A stretch of DNA of 64,000 nt from Rhodothermales bacterium (GTDB taxonomy: Bacteria; Bacteroidota; Rhodothermia; Rhodothermales; Bin80), in NCBI GenBank assembly GCA_951812585.1, contig OX638318.1, positions 2,912,380-2,976,379 on the forward strand. The letters run 5' to 3'. Positions 1 to 7,778 of this stretch are shown piece after piece. The position numbers and the translations under genes were made by a program. The notes under the pieces are model-generated. The model saw only the letters and a program-made list of their open reading frames with translations, was not told the origin of the DNA and did no database searches. Position 1 is the stretch's first letter. Each line of letters opens with the position of its first letter.

Positions 1-13
1 GTGAGTTTCCAAC

Positions 14-41
14 AGGCACAAGGTAGAAGGCACAGGGTAGA
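14..41. repeat. Two tandem copies of a 14-bp unit
   Basis: Two adjacent 14-base copies (14-27 and 28-41) of a unit reading AGGCACAnGGTAGA differ at one base; a partial third copy of the GGCACAGG core follows near 47-54. The tract lies upstream of the MerR-type gene and contains no recognisable gene. It may simply be low-level tandem duplication. No function is evident. Confidence 0.5.
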
Positions 42-170
42 CTCGTGGCACAGGCAGGCGTGGCCGGGGTTAATCACTTTGAACCGCTGTTTTGTATACG
101 AATTGGGTTTTCATAAGAATGATCGCAGTTGTGCGCTGCGCGGCATGATTTCGCTGGTGGTCGGTAGTCC

Positions 171-524
171 GTGAGCAGTATCGCAGGCATAAAAAAGTTG
201 TACTACTCCATTGGGGAGGTAGCCGCGATCGTGGGCGAAGAGACGCATACATTGCGATTCTGGGAGGACGAGTTTGAGCAGCTGAAACCCCGGCGTAATC
301 GCGCGGGGCGACGCATCTACACCGCGGAAGACATCGTGATCGTGGAGCGCATCTGGCATCTGCTCAAGGTGAACAAGTACACGGTGGAGGGGGCCAGGCA
401 GGTGTTGCAAAGGGAGAAGACCCCGCATGAGAGCAAGGAATTGCGACGCGATTTGCTGCGGATGCGTGCTTTCCTCGAAAACATTATCGAGCAGCTAAGC
501 GTTCAAGAATCAGACGGGACGTAG
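171..524 (+). CDS. MerR-family transcriptional regulator
   Basis: A 117-residue protein with the N-terminal winged helix-turn-helix of the MerR family. The YYSIGEVA helix at about residues 10-17 is followed by LRFWEDEF and the wing RRIYTAEDI near residues 42-55. A short C-terminal helix (about 80-112) would form the dimerisation coiled coil. There is no ligand-binding domain and no metal-binding cysteine cluster, so the inducer is unknown. The start is GTG at 171, chosen because it places the usual short leader before the IKKLYYSIGEVA block. The TAG stop (522-524) falls inside the downstream tRNA-Pro acceptor/D-arm region, so the two genes overlap by ten bases. Short MerR proteins of this kind are common in Bacteroidota, but their targets cannot be inferred here. 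Confidence 0.93.
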   Translation: MSSIAGIKKLYYSIGEVAAIVGEETHTLRFWEDEFEQLKPRRNRAGRRIYTAEDIVIVERIWHLLKVNKYTVEGARQVLQREKTPHESKELRRDLLRMRAFLENIIEQLSVQESDGT

Positions 525-588
525 CGCAGCCAGGTAGCGCACTTCAATGGGGTTGAAGGGGTCGCGAGTTCAAATCTCGCCGTCCCGA
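515..588 (+). tRNA. tRNA-Pro (GGG anticodon)
   Basis: A full cloverleaf can be drawn by hand. The acceptor stem CGGGACG pairs with CGTCCCG (581-587), the anticodon stem CTTCA pairs with TGAAG, and the 7-base loop ATGGGGT places GGG at the anticodon. The T arm is GCGAG-TTCAAAT-CTCGC. The discriminator is A588 and no CCA follows, so CCA would be added enzymatically. The first ten bases overlap the stop end of the MerR-type gene, so processing of the 5' end must cut within a coding transcript or the tRNA has its own promoter inside that gene. Confidence 0.93.
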
Positions 589-726
589 CTAGCAAATGAT
601 GAAAAACCTTGGCACCACAGCGGACCAAGGCAGCAGTCGCCCGACCTGCATTCCTACGCCACGCGTGCAGGTGGTGGGAGCAGTGCGACTGCGGTGTGCT
701 CGCAAGCGCACCGGACCTGGAAAAGG

Positions 727-1965
727 ATGACTGAGCAGGTGATTTCAGAATCCATGCGGGCATTCACCCGGGATGTCCGGCGCTGGCGGGAGGAGAGCGG
801 GCTCTCATTGCAGGCGATTTCCAGGAGGACGATGGTCCATGTGGACACCCTGGCGGGTTTCGAGCGAACGGGCCACTACAACAATCCCACATTCAACATC
901 GTTTATCTGCGCTTATTGGCGAGTGCGTATGCCGAGTGTGTGGGTCTGGATGTGGGCGCTATGCGCAGAGCCATGGATCAGGCTTATGACGACACGTACG
1001 ATGGGGCGCTTGGCAGTCTGCTCATGCGCGTGCATTCCCAGGCAGCGCCTGGTGCGGAGCCCGCGCCTCTGCAAGATTCGAAAGGGATGGTAAGTGCCGA
1101 CGAGTCGACCAGTGCCGACGAACCGGCTGAGGCGTCACCTGTGCGAGCACCGGCGGAGTCGACTGGTGTGCAGAGCGCAGTGGAGGCCACGGCCGCACCT
1201 GGATCCGCAAAGGCCACCCCAGTGTCGCGAGCCACGAAGGTCACCGCCACGATGCGAGGAGGGGAGGCGGCTGCTGAGCCTCCGACGGAAGCCGGCATGC
1301 AGGCGAAGGCCGCTCAAGGTAAGGCGTCCGCCCGTACGCACCAGCCGGAGGAAAGTCGCGTTGCCGAATCCAAGGTATCAGCCGCGTCAGCTAAGGCTCG
1401 TGAACATGCGTCCGTGCGCGCGCTGCGCGCGCGCACAAGCCGCCGCCGGTACCCCAGATATCGCCGACGAAGGACCAGCAGTATGGCCGCCGTGGTGACC
1501 GGCGGGGTTATCGTAGTGGTCGTTTTGGCAGCCATTGTGGCGTATTTCATCCTAAGGCCAAGGCTGGGGCTGGAGAGGATTTCGGGAGCGGCCCTGCCCG
1601 TTGTACCAGAGCCTGTTGAAGCGCTGTTTGAGATCGAACCCGCATGGACGCTGCCAGAATCGTTTTACGTGGTGATCCAAGCTGCCTATGGCAAGGTGGA
1701 AGGAGTATCCGTTACGCTGGATGGCACCGACCGGCGGCGGTGCTGGATAGAACAAGGCGCAGCGAAGGCGATACTGATCAACGATAGCCTGAGAATCCAA
1801 AGCCAGCTGTACAAGCTGCGGGTATTCGTAGGCGCGTACGAAGTCCCGGTGGATGCGAGCCAAAGCAGCTTCGTTCTGCGCCGTTCGCAAGTGGAAGGTG
1901 CAGACCTGCCCGCAGCACAGCTCAACGTAGCGCCGGATACTGTTATCAGCCTGCAGGCGTGTTAG
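727..1965 (+). CDS. RodZ-like HTH and single-pass membrane protein
   Basis: About 412 residues. An N-terminal Xre/RodZ-type helix-turn-helix (about residues 10-75, with REESGLSLQAISRRT) is followed by a long Ala/Pro/Thr-rich low-complexity linker and a basic stretch. One membrane helix lies near residues 253-277 (GGVIVVVVLAAIVAYF), followed by a C-terminal beta-rich domain resembling the RodZ periplasmic domain. RodZ proteins link MreB to the cell wall machinery and use the HTH to bind MreB rather than DNA. The ATG at 727 was chosen because it directly precedes the HTH and has a GGAAAAGG stretch upstream; starts further 5' would lie inside the tRNA. Its stop overlaps the convergent ROK gene stop (TTAG). 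Identity as RodZ proper is inferred from architecture only. Confidence 0.75.
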   Translation: MTEQVISESMRAFTRDVRRWREESGLSLQAISRRTMVHVDTLAGFERTGHYNNPTFNIVYLRLLASAYAECVGLDVGAMRRAMDQAYDDTYDGALGSLLMRVHSQAAPGAEPAPLQDSKGMVSADESTSADEPAEASPVRAPAESTGVQSAVEATAAPGSAKATPVSRATKVTATMRGGEAAAEPPTEAGMQAKAAQGKASARTHQPEESRVAESKVSAASAKAREHASVRALRARTSRRRYPRYRRRRTSSMAAVVTGGVIVVVVLAAIVAYFILRPRLGLERISGAALPVVPEPVEALFEIEPAWTLPESFYVVIQAAYGKVEGVSVTLDGTDRRRCWIEQGAAKAILINDSLRIQSQLYKLRVFVGAYEVPVDASQSSFVLRRSQVEGADLPAAQLNVAPDTVISLQAC

Positions 1966-2864
1966 CGCGCGGCGAGCATCAGCGCACCCACCAGCGGTGC
2001 GTGGTCACCTAGGGCCGCCGGTACGACTTCGGGCGGTGCTGGCAAGGCGCTGCGCAGCACTGCGTCAATTCTTTTGGATACCCGCGGCTGGCGCAGTCCA
2101 ATGGGGCCCCCCAGGATGAGGCGCTCGGGATCGAGGATGCTGCCCAGTGCGAGTGCGGCTTGGGCAAGGTAGTCGGTTGCGCGCGCCACGAGCCGCTCTG
2201 CAGCGGCGTTGCCTGCGTCGGCCAAGCCAAAGATCTGCTCGCTGCTCAGCTGATCGCCCGTGTTCGCCAGCCAGGATGATGCCAGACCGACGCCCGCCGC
2301 CGTGGACTCGAGGCATCCATTGGGTGCCCAGTCCTGATCCAGATGGCGCGGATCCGGCACGATGTTGCCGAGCTCTCCGGCTGAGTGGTGGGCTCCGCGC
2401 ACCAGCTGTCCCTCCACCACGATGCCCGCAGCGACCCCCGTGCTGATGGTCATGAACACCACAGAGTGGCACCCCCGGCCTGCCCCTGTCGCGGCTTCCG
2501 CCAGCGCCGCTGCGTTGACATCGTTTTCTACGAATGTCGCTACTCCGAGGTTATTAGCGAGAAGAGAAGCCAAGGGCACATTCACCCAACCGGGCAGGTT
2601 GGCGGCATCAAGCACAATGCCCTTCTGCGCATCCGTCATGCCCGGCGCAGCACATCCAACAGCACACACAGATTTCTGGCCCAACTTGTCCAGGCAGCGG
2701 GGCAAAAGCTGTGCAATGAGCCGAAGCACAGGTGCCACTCCGGGCTTCGGCGTGGGGGCCGAATACCAGGAAAGGACTTGGTCCGGCGACTGCCGACGGG
2801 CTACAGCCACGCGCGTATGCGTGCCGCCGACATCAATGCCTGCGATAAGTGAGGTCTCCGTCAG
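1962..2864 (-). CDS. ROK-family sugar kinase (non-ATG start)
   Basis: ROK family ATP-dependent sugar kinase or related regulator, cytoplasmic. The phosphate-binding motif DVGGTHTR lies near residues 11-18, the catalytic motif ENDVNAA follows, then ISTGVAAGIVVEGQLVRG and AGELGN. The family zinc site CxCGxxGCLE is reduced to NGCLES, so the first two cysteines are missing. The DxGGT motif lies upstream of every in-frame ATG, GTG or TTG: the first such codon is GTG at 2810, inside the motif region. The natural start is therefore probably CTG at 2864, overlapping the TGA of the DUF1080 gene as CTGA, which gives 300 residues, a normal ROK length. The pairing suggests phosphorylation of a hexose released by the DUF1080 protein. 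Confidence 0.85.
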   Translation of the reverse strand: MTETSLIAGIDVGGTHTRVAVARRQSPDQVLSWYSAPTPKPGVAPVLRLIAQLLPRCLDKLGQKSVCAVGCAAPGMTDAQKGIVLDAANLPGWVNVPLASLLANNLGVATFVENDVNAAALAEAATGAGRGCHSVVFMTISTGVAAGIVVEGQLVRGAHHSAGELGNIVPDPRHLDQDWAPNGCLESTAAGVGLASSWLANTGDQLSSEQIFGLADAGNAAAERLVARATDYLAQAALALGSILDPERLILGGPIGLRQPRVSKRIDAVLRSALPAPPEVVPAALGDHAPLVGALMLAAR

Positions 2865-3601
2865 AGCGACCGTACCCAGATGTTGCGGTAACGCGTGGGC
2901 TCGTTGTGGTCCTGGAGCAGAATGGGCAATGCATCGGCATGAGCCTTATACGGAGGACGGTTCCTATGTCCGGTTGGCCCGGTGAGGACCACATTGTCCT
3001 GGACCAAGACGCCGTTGTGCAGCACGGTCACCCGTGCGGGCGTGACTACATTGCCGTCGTCGTCGAAATGCGGCCGACGAAATATGATGTCGTAGGATTG
3101 CCATTCGCCCGGCGGCCGACTGGCATTAACGAGCGGCGGATACTGTCCATAGATCGACCCAGCCTGGCCATCCGGATAGGTGACGTTGGCGTATGAGTTA
3201 AGCACCTGCACCTCGTACGTGTTCATGAGGTATACGCCGCTATTGCCACTGTTCTGGCCATCACCGCTGTTGGGGGTCGCCCATTCGATATGCAGCTGCA
3301 TGTCGCCAAAGCTCTGCCGCGTCAGGATGGCTCCTTCGGTCACCTCCATGAAGCCGTTCATGACGGACCAGGATGCGTCACTGCCATCGCGGTGCTGCCA
3401 CTGGGAAAGGTCGGATCCGTCAAACAACACAACAGCGTCGGAAGGGGCACTGCCCATGGTGCCCGGCGTAACGATGGGCGGCTGCGGCCGGTCTGGATCA
3501 TGCACCGTCCAGGTACTGAGGTCAGGTATCTGTGCGCTGGTCTGTGCTGCAGCGAACAACACGCAGAGCCAGAGTCCATGGCGGCTTAGCTTCGGATTCA
3601 T
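2861..3601 (-). CDS. DUF1080 secreted protein (3-keto-glycoside hydrolase-like)
   Basis: A 246-residue protein with a signal peptide (LWLCVLFAAAQTSAQ, cleavage near residue 23) and a DUF1080/concanavalin-like beta-sandwich domain. Recognisable blocks are LFDGSDLSQWQHRDG, MEVTEGAILTRQSFGDMQLHIEW, NSGVYLMNTYEVQVLNSY, GEWQSYDIIFRRPHF, TVLHNGVLVQDNV and the terminal ILLQDHNEPTRYRNIWVR. Family members cleave 3-keto-disaccharides or glycosides made by Gfo/Idh/MocA dehydrogenases. The protein probably acts in the periplasm. It forms an operon with the ROK kinase, whose start overlaps its stop. Assignment to the family is firm; substrate is unknown. Confidence 0.9.
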   Translation of the reverse strand: MNPKLSRHGLWLCVLFAAAQTSAQIPDLSTWTVHDPDRPQPPIVTPGTMGSAPSDAVVLFDGSDLSQWQHRDGSDASWSVMNGFMEVTEGAILTRQSFGDMQLHIEWATPNSGDGQNSGNSGVYLMNTYEVQVLNSYANVTYPDGQAGSIYGQYPPLVNASRPPGEWQSYDIIFRRPHFDDDGNVVTPARVTVLHNGVLVQDNVVLTGPTGHRNRPPYKAHADALPILLQDHNEPTRYRNIWVRSL

Positions 3602-3900
3602 TTCGACTATTGTTGGTGAGTTGCAAGTTGCACGCGTAACAAATTAGGGATTTAATGCTTGCCCCAAAATGCCTGATTGGCCCTGCAGACCAGCAGTTGT
3701 GGGCGCATAGGGCGGATATACGGGTGCAAGCGGCGAAAGATTGGACATTTGGGGGTGTGGAGCGGCTGCTTTCGGGGCCGTCCCCCCCCCCCAACGGCGG
3801 CCTACGTTGTTTCAGCGAATGTTGCACCGTTTTCTGATCCTGGGCTTGTTCTTGGCGGAATTCTTACGCTTCTGCCCCGACATTCGCCCGTTTTACTGCT
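3602..3900. other. Intergenic stretch with an 11-C homopolymer and possible operator
   Basis: No gene can be supported here. The stretch holds the upstream region of the DUF1080 gene, including an imperfect palindrome TTGCACGCGTAACAA at 3628-3642 that could be a LacI-type operator. It also contains a run of eleven C at 3782-3792. Open frames across it end in the transposase remnant that follows and show no family resemblance of their own. Confidence 0.5.
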
Positions 3901-4196
3901 ATGCGCGCGATCTTCGAGCCACCGTTTGCGCTTGGGCATACGCCCATTGGAGAGATCACGTTGGATCCTCGGTCCAGAGACGATATTCCGAACGTTCTCC
4001 GTGGACTGCAGAACCGCTTCACGCACCGCAGCACGCGCGTGTGTTCGCGATCCTGCGGGAGCACTTGGGCGCGAAGGTCAATCTGCGGCGTGGTCGCCCG
4101 GGCCTGCGTCTATGGCGGCTCTTCGTGCTGGACACCTTGCAGAAGGTGCTCGCCTGCGATTTCGACACTACAGCGGGCCGCGGATGTCTCCCTTAG
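3901..4196 (+). pseudogene. ISNCY-like transposase N-terminal remnant, frameshifted
   Basis: The N-terminus of an ISNCY-type transposase is readable in two frames. The first frame from ATG 3901 gives FALGHTPIGEITLDPRSRDD, then IPNVLRGLQ and a THR block. Near 4030-4040 the resemblance moves to another frame, which gives HARVFAILREHLG, then GRPGLRLWRLFVLDTLQKVL and CDFD. These blocks match the order in intact ISNCY proteins (SRDDIP, LRGLQ, RVFALLEEH, GRPGM.LWRILVL). The catalytic core is absent and the fragment stops where an oppositely oriented transposase remnant begins. This is a dead element; the family call rests on recalled motif order. Confidence 0.6.
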
Positions 4197-5523
4197 CGAA
4201 TGTGCACGAGGCGGCCCATCCGATACGTTGCGTGGCTCTCGGGCGACACGGCCATCAGGCGATACAGGCTGGTCCAAACGCCGTGGAGGCCGTCAAAGCA
4301 TGCGTCTCGGTCAATGGCATCCTGGTCCAGCACCACGGCATTGCGGTCCACCTTGAGAAAGCGGCCGCGTTTGCCGCGTCCCTTGATGCCTGCGTCAGGC
4401 GACGCTTGCGCTTCTCTACGATGCGATCCCGTTCATAGGCATCCTTGGCCGCCCGCTTCTTGCTGTAGCGCAGCACCAGACGCCGGCCTTTTATTTGCCG
4501 TTCTGTTACGCTGGTATCTTCGCTGACCGTTACCCAGTCATGGGATGCAAAAAGCGCGGCCTCCATCCTGCGTGGCAAGCTGCGCAGGCGCGCCGCGACC
4601 ACCCAGTCCCACCCCTGGGAGGCGAGCAGGTCCAGGTTGTCCTGGCTGCGCATCCTGGCGTCTGCAACCAAGACCACCCGACCTATGTCAAAGCGCGCCC
4701 GCAGGGCCTTCAGTGCTGGCCCCAGCGTGCGCACATCGGCCGTGCTGCCTGGAAGTAGCTCATATCCTATCGGCAGCCCCTCCACACTCTGGAACAAGGC
4801 CAGAACGACCGACACCTTCTGCGGCTTACCGTCCTTGCTGAATCCCTTCTTGCGAAGATCCTCGCCCTTGTCGCTGGCGAAGGAAAGCGTCGTCACGTCG
4901 AAAAAGAGCACATCCACCCGTTCTTGCAGGAGTCCGCGCACTTCATGCGAGACGATTGACTGCAGCCGTGCAATCCGGTCGTCATTGACGGTGTCCATCA
5001 TGCGGTAGAACTTGTCCGGATTCACTTCCACGCCATGGTGTCTGGAAAGCTTTCCGCAGCACGCACGCTTGCTGGAGCCCGGCGCGGCCAGACGCATCAG
5101 CACGGCCTGACGAAACAAGCGTGCGGCCATTTTCTTGCGGGCCCCGAAGACCTTCTGAAAGCCCATCCGATCGTACAGTGTCCCGAAGACCTCGTGAACG
5201 CCCATAATCAGACGCTTGGTCTCGACCAGCTTGCGTGCATCGGGTATGGGAAGCGGCTGGTCGCTCTGGCTGTCCTGGCGAGCCCCTTGTACGCGCGCGG
5301 CCCAGTACTCCATTGGGAACAGGGTGGGCTGCCGTTCTTCCAAGAGCCGCAGCTTCGCCCGATGCGCCAACCGTACCAGGGCATCCAGCAGTGGCCCTTC
5401 AGGAGCAGCGCCCATGTGCTTGATGATCCGCTGCCGGGGTCCCTTTCCGGGTACGCGGGTCGATTCGACAATCTGTACGCTAACGTTCTGGGTGGTCTTG
5501 CGTCGGAGGGTACGGACGAGCAT
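4193..5523 (-). pseudogene. IS1634-like (IS4 superfamily) transposase, frameshifted and 3'-truncated
   Basis: The main frame (5523 to 4255) begins with an IS1634-type N-terminus (VQIVESTRVPGKGPRQRIIKHMG) and carries two acidic catalytic regions, VDVLFFDVTTLSFAS and RVVLVADARMRSQDNLDLL. After EKRKRRL near 4395 the resemblance jumps frame, continuing as GIKGRGKRGRFLKVD, then VVLDQDAIDRDACFDGLHGV and stopping at 4193-4195. The region that should hold the catalytic Glu (IEDAFR.LK type) is missing. About 400 residues of a normally 530-600-residue protein remain. It abuts the ISNCY-like remnant head to tail in opposite orientation. Transposition activity is not expected. Confidence 0.8.
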
Positions 5524-5857
5524 GCTGAGCGTCAGCGGTCTGTGCGTATTGCTATGCGCTAAGGCACAACAGCGTCCTCAGCAATGCCAATCCCACAATT
5601 GTACTGAACACTACAAACCAATATCGTCCCAATCGACCCGGTCTGCGTGATGTCCTGGCACCTGTTTTGGGGGGTCACATCCAACACTGCACACTACCGC
5701 CCTTGGGGTCAAGGCGCACGCCAAGCGCGCTGAAATGGACTGATTTGCCCTAAAAAAGCGCAAAAAGGGGCCCAAATCGGACAATGCAGCCACCAATTCG
5801 GCTACTCCACACGAAGTCTGGACACCTCAGGAAACGACCAAAGACCGATTCAACACC
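5524..5857. other. Intergenic: probable outer end of the IS1634-like element, then nothing recognisable
   Basis: This 334-base stretch lies upstream of the IS1634-like transposase. It includes TTTTGGGGGGTCACATCC near 5670-5690, vaguely similar to the TTTGGGGGTAAC end of the IS derivative at 24.4-25.0 kb, and an A/G-rich block near 5750-5770. I could not define a terminal inverted repeat because the other end of the element is lost. No gene or RNA is recognisable. Confidence 0.35.
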
Positions 5858-7093
5858 TCATCTTGGCTCGTGGCGGAGCCCATCCCTCGGCAAAAACGCG
5901 GAAGTCAGGGGTCTCCGAACCCGCAAACCACGAGGGTATGTCCCTGTGACAGAGATTCTGATATCGTGATAGTGGCTGGCCAGTATAGACCCTAGTTGCG
6001 GCAACTTGGGTGGGACACCTCTAGCTTCCGGAGAGTTCGCCATCTGCATGCGGTCTTCCTCTGAAACCTCGATCTCCTTTATCCGCAGTCCATACGACAT
6101 AGGGGAATCCTCCGGGGTCACTCTTAAATTAATCGGAGCATGCACGGTAACGTTATATTCGTTGCAGCTCGCCGGCTCAAAAACAACGCTTACTTTGAGC
6201 TTCATGTCGTCAGCAAAGGACGTCAGCGCAGAGAGTTTAAGTAGTCCGTCGTCTACCCATTGGTTGTCTACCCATTTCGGCCATTCCTCATTTGTTCTCC
6301 AGTCAAGGAGGATGCTCTGGTATTCAAGACTATCAAGACTACAGGCTAACAGCAGTTGCGATTCTAGAGTGATCTCATTGGCGATCACCGCATCTTCCGT
6401 GTTGTTTCGTAGCTCAAGCTCCAGAAACCATTCCGCCGGGCTTTCGCTGGTGGGCACTAGTCGGGCGCTGGACAAAACGATCCAGTCGGGATCATTAAGT
6501 ACAAGTTGTACGGTGGCACCGCCAATGCGCGACGTAGTGTGTTGAAACTCATGCCACTGGATCTGATCCAAAGGGACCGGCCGCGTCACACCGCCGATCG
6601 AGACTGTTAGTTGCTTCGGTAGAGTGTCGAAGCTTCCCTGGCTAATCCAGCGAGCCATCCCTGAGCTAGTACTAAAGTCGCGATGCCAAACACCGCCCAC
6701 TTGTCCGTACGGTTTTAACGAATGCAACGTTCTTGAGTCATTGAAGCGCTCGGATCGAAAACGTGCCTCGAACTCCAAGAGCAAGAAATACTCTTTGTTT
6801 TTGTTGAAGATAGAGCCGCGGTCTTGGGCCCATTCCGAAAGCTTGGTCCGGGCCATCGGCTGTATGCTCATGCTAGGCGTGCTAGGCGACTCTGGCCAAA
6901 TCCAAAGAGCAAAGGGGGTCCGTTGAGAATCCCCGACACGGACGAACAAAATAAAACAGATCAGTAGCACCAGTAGCGCCAGTAGCCAACGCGTCACCAG
7001 ATTCTGCTTTTTGAGCCAGCCGGTCAAGCAGTCCCATTGTTTGGGGAAAAGGTACCTAATGCCAGCACTGCAATCGGAGAAGTTCTTGGGCAT
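5858..7093 (-). CDS. Orphan single-pass membrane protein, lower GC than neighbours
   Basis: I do not recognise a family. The 411-residue protein has a cytoplasmic N-terminus of about 30 residues and one membrane helix near residues 34-52 (WLLALLVLLICFILFV). A long, probably extracytoplasmic domain follows, rich in beta-type sequence with several Trp/Gln patches. Cysteines are scarce in the main domain (two or three). A GAGGA stretch lies eight bases before the ATG, supporting the start at 7093. Its base composition is visibly AT-richer than the surrounding genes and it sits between broken insertion sequences, which suggests recent acquisition. The C-terminal 30-40 residues are Arg-rich and may be read-through into foreign sequence. 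Function is unknown. Confidence 0.6.
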   Translation of the reverse strand: MPKNFSDCSAGIRYLFPKQWDCLTGWLKKQNLVTRWLLALLVLLICFILFVRVGDSQRTPFALWIWPESPSTPSMSIQPMARTKLSEWAQDRGSIFNKNKEYFLLLEFEARFRSERFNDSRTLHSLKPYGQVGGVWHRDFSTSSGMARWISQGSFDTLPKQLTVSIGGVTRPVPLDQIQWHEFQHTTSRIGGATVQLVLNDPDWIVLSSARLVPTSESPAEWFLELELRNNTEDAVIANEITLESQLLLACSLDSLEYQSILLDWRTNEEWPKWVDNQWVDDGLLKLSALTSFADDMKLKVSVVFEPASCNEYNVTVHAPINLRVTPEDSPMSYGLRIKEIEVSEEDRMQMANSPEARGVPPKLPQLGSILASHYHDIRISVTGTYPRGLRVRRPLTSAFLPRDGLRHEPR

Positions 7094-7149
7094 GGTCGTG
7101 TTCCTCGGAGGTTCGTATAGGGGAATATAAGCCTAGGTTGACAACTCTG

Positions 7150-7550
7150 CAAGGCCGGGTGCTATCTTCCATGACAGAGGGCGGCGGTCTCGGGATCGCC
7201 TAGCTCAAGGCGGTTGAGTGTACTGGCGCCGGCCAGCGGATGCCCCTGGTCCCGAGCTCTGGCCCGCTGTCTCCGGTTACGTCTGGGCATCCCATCGCCA
7301 GCGCCAACACGGCATCGTCGCGCAGACGGTTGTGGTCGTTGCGGTCTTCATAGCCCAGGCACAGCCTGAAAACGCGCGGGGTCACCAGCCGCTCCACGGA
7401 GTGCTCCAAGCGCGCAGGATCACGATAATCCGTAAAGCATTCGGCGAGGCGCGTCATGATGTTATGCTTGTCTTCGATCGTCTTTAGGAGCATCGCTCCA
7501 CCGTCTGACGGCATCCGGCCGCCGTCGAATTTTCCCTCAACTTTGCGCGG
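7150..7550 (-). pseudogene. IS1380-like transposase N-terminal remnant, frameshifted
   Basis: Read on the minus strand this shows the IS1380 transposase N-terminus: FDGGRMPSDGGAM, then RLAECFTDYRDPARLEHSVE, a CLGYEDRNDHNRLRDD block and LALAMGCPDVTG. Near 7235-7250 the frame is lost, and the continuation DQGHPLAGASTLNRLEL, typical of the family, is in another frame. No start codon lies before FDGG, a stop occurs just upstream, and everything past NRLEL is gone, including the catalytic residues. It is a short dead fragment of a normally 430-480-residue protein. Confidence 0.82.
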
Positions 7551-7778
7551 CGCTTAAACGTCAGCGTCGCATTGGCGCAATCTGCTGACATGGCAAGGTC
7601 ATGTTATGAGGTATGTAAGTGATTCATAATAAAACACTTACGACGCCAAAAAGTTCCCACATTTGCATTATTGGTGAATATCCGGTTTTACCCCCGTGTC
7701 GCACACACATTGCGAAAAAATCGCCCCAGACGTGCACACGACTTGGCGAGATCCCCTCGATTATCGCACGGCGGGCGG
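7551..7778. other. Intergenic, AT-rich, no gene seen
   Basis: Together with 7094-7149 on the far side of the IS1380-like remnant, this AT-rich stretch holds no recognisable gene. It could include the end of that element or the downstream region of the HEAT-like gene, but no terminator hairpin or inverted repeat could be identified by eye. Confidence 0.4.

Noticed and set aside
547-726. Upstream extension of the RodZ-like frame
   Set aside because: The frame begins inside tRNA-Pro and its first 60 codons have no family resemblance; the ATG at 727 directly precedes the HTH domain.
3677-4438. 253-codon plus-strand frame across the transposase remnants
   Set aside because: It crosses two oppositely oriented remnants with no consistent protein resemblance.
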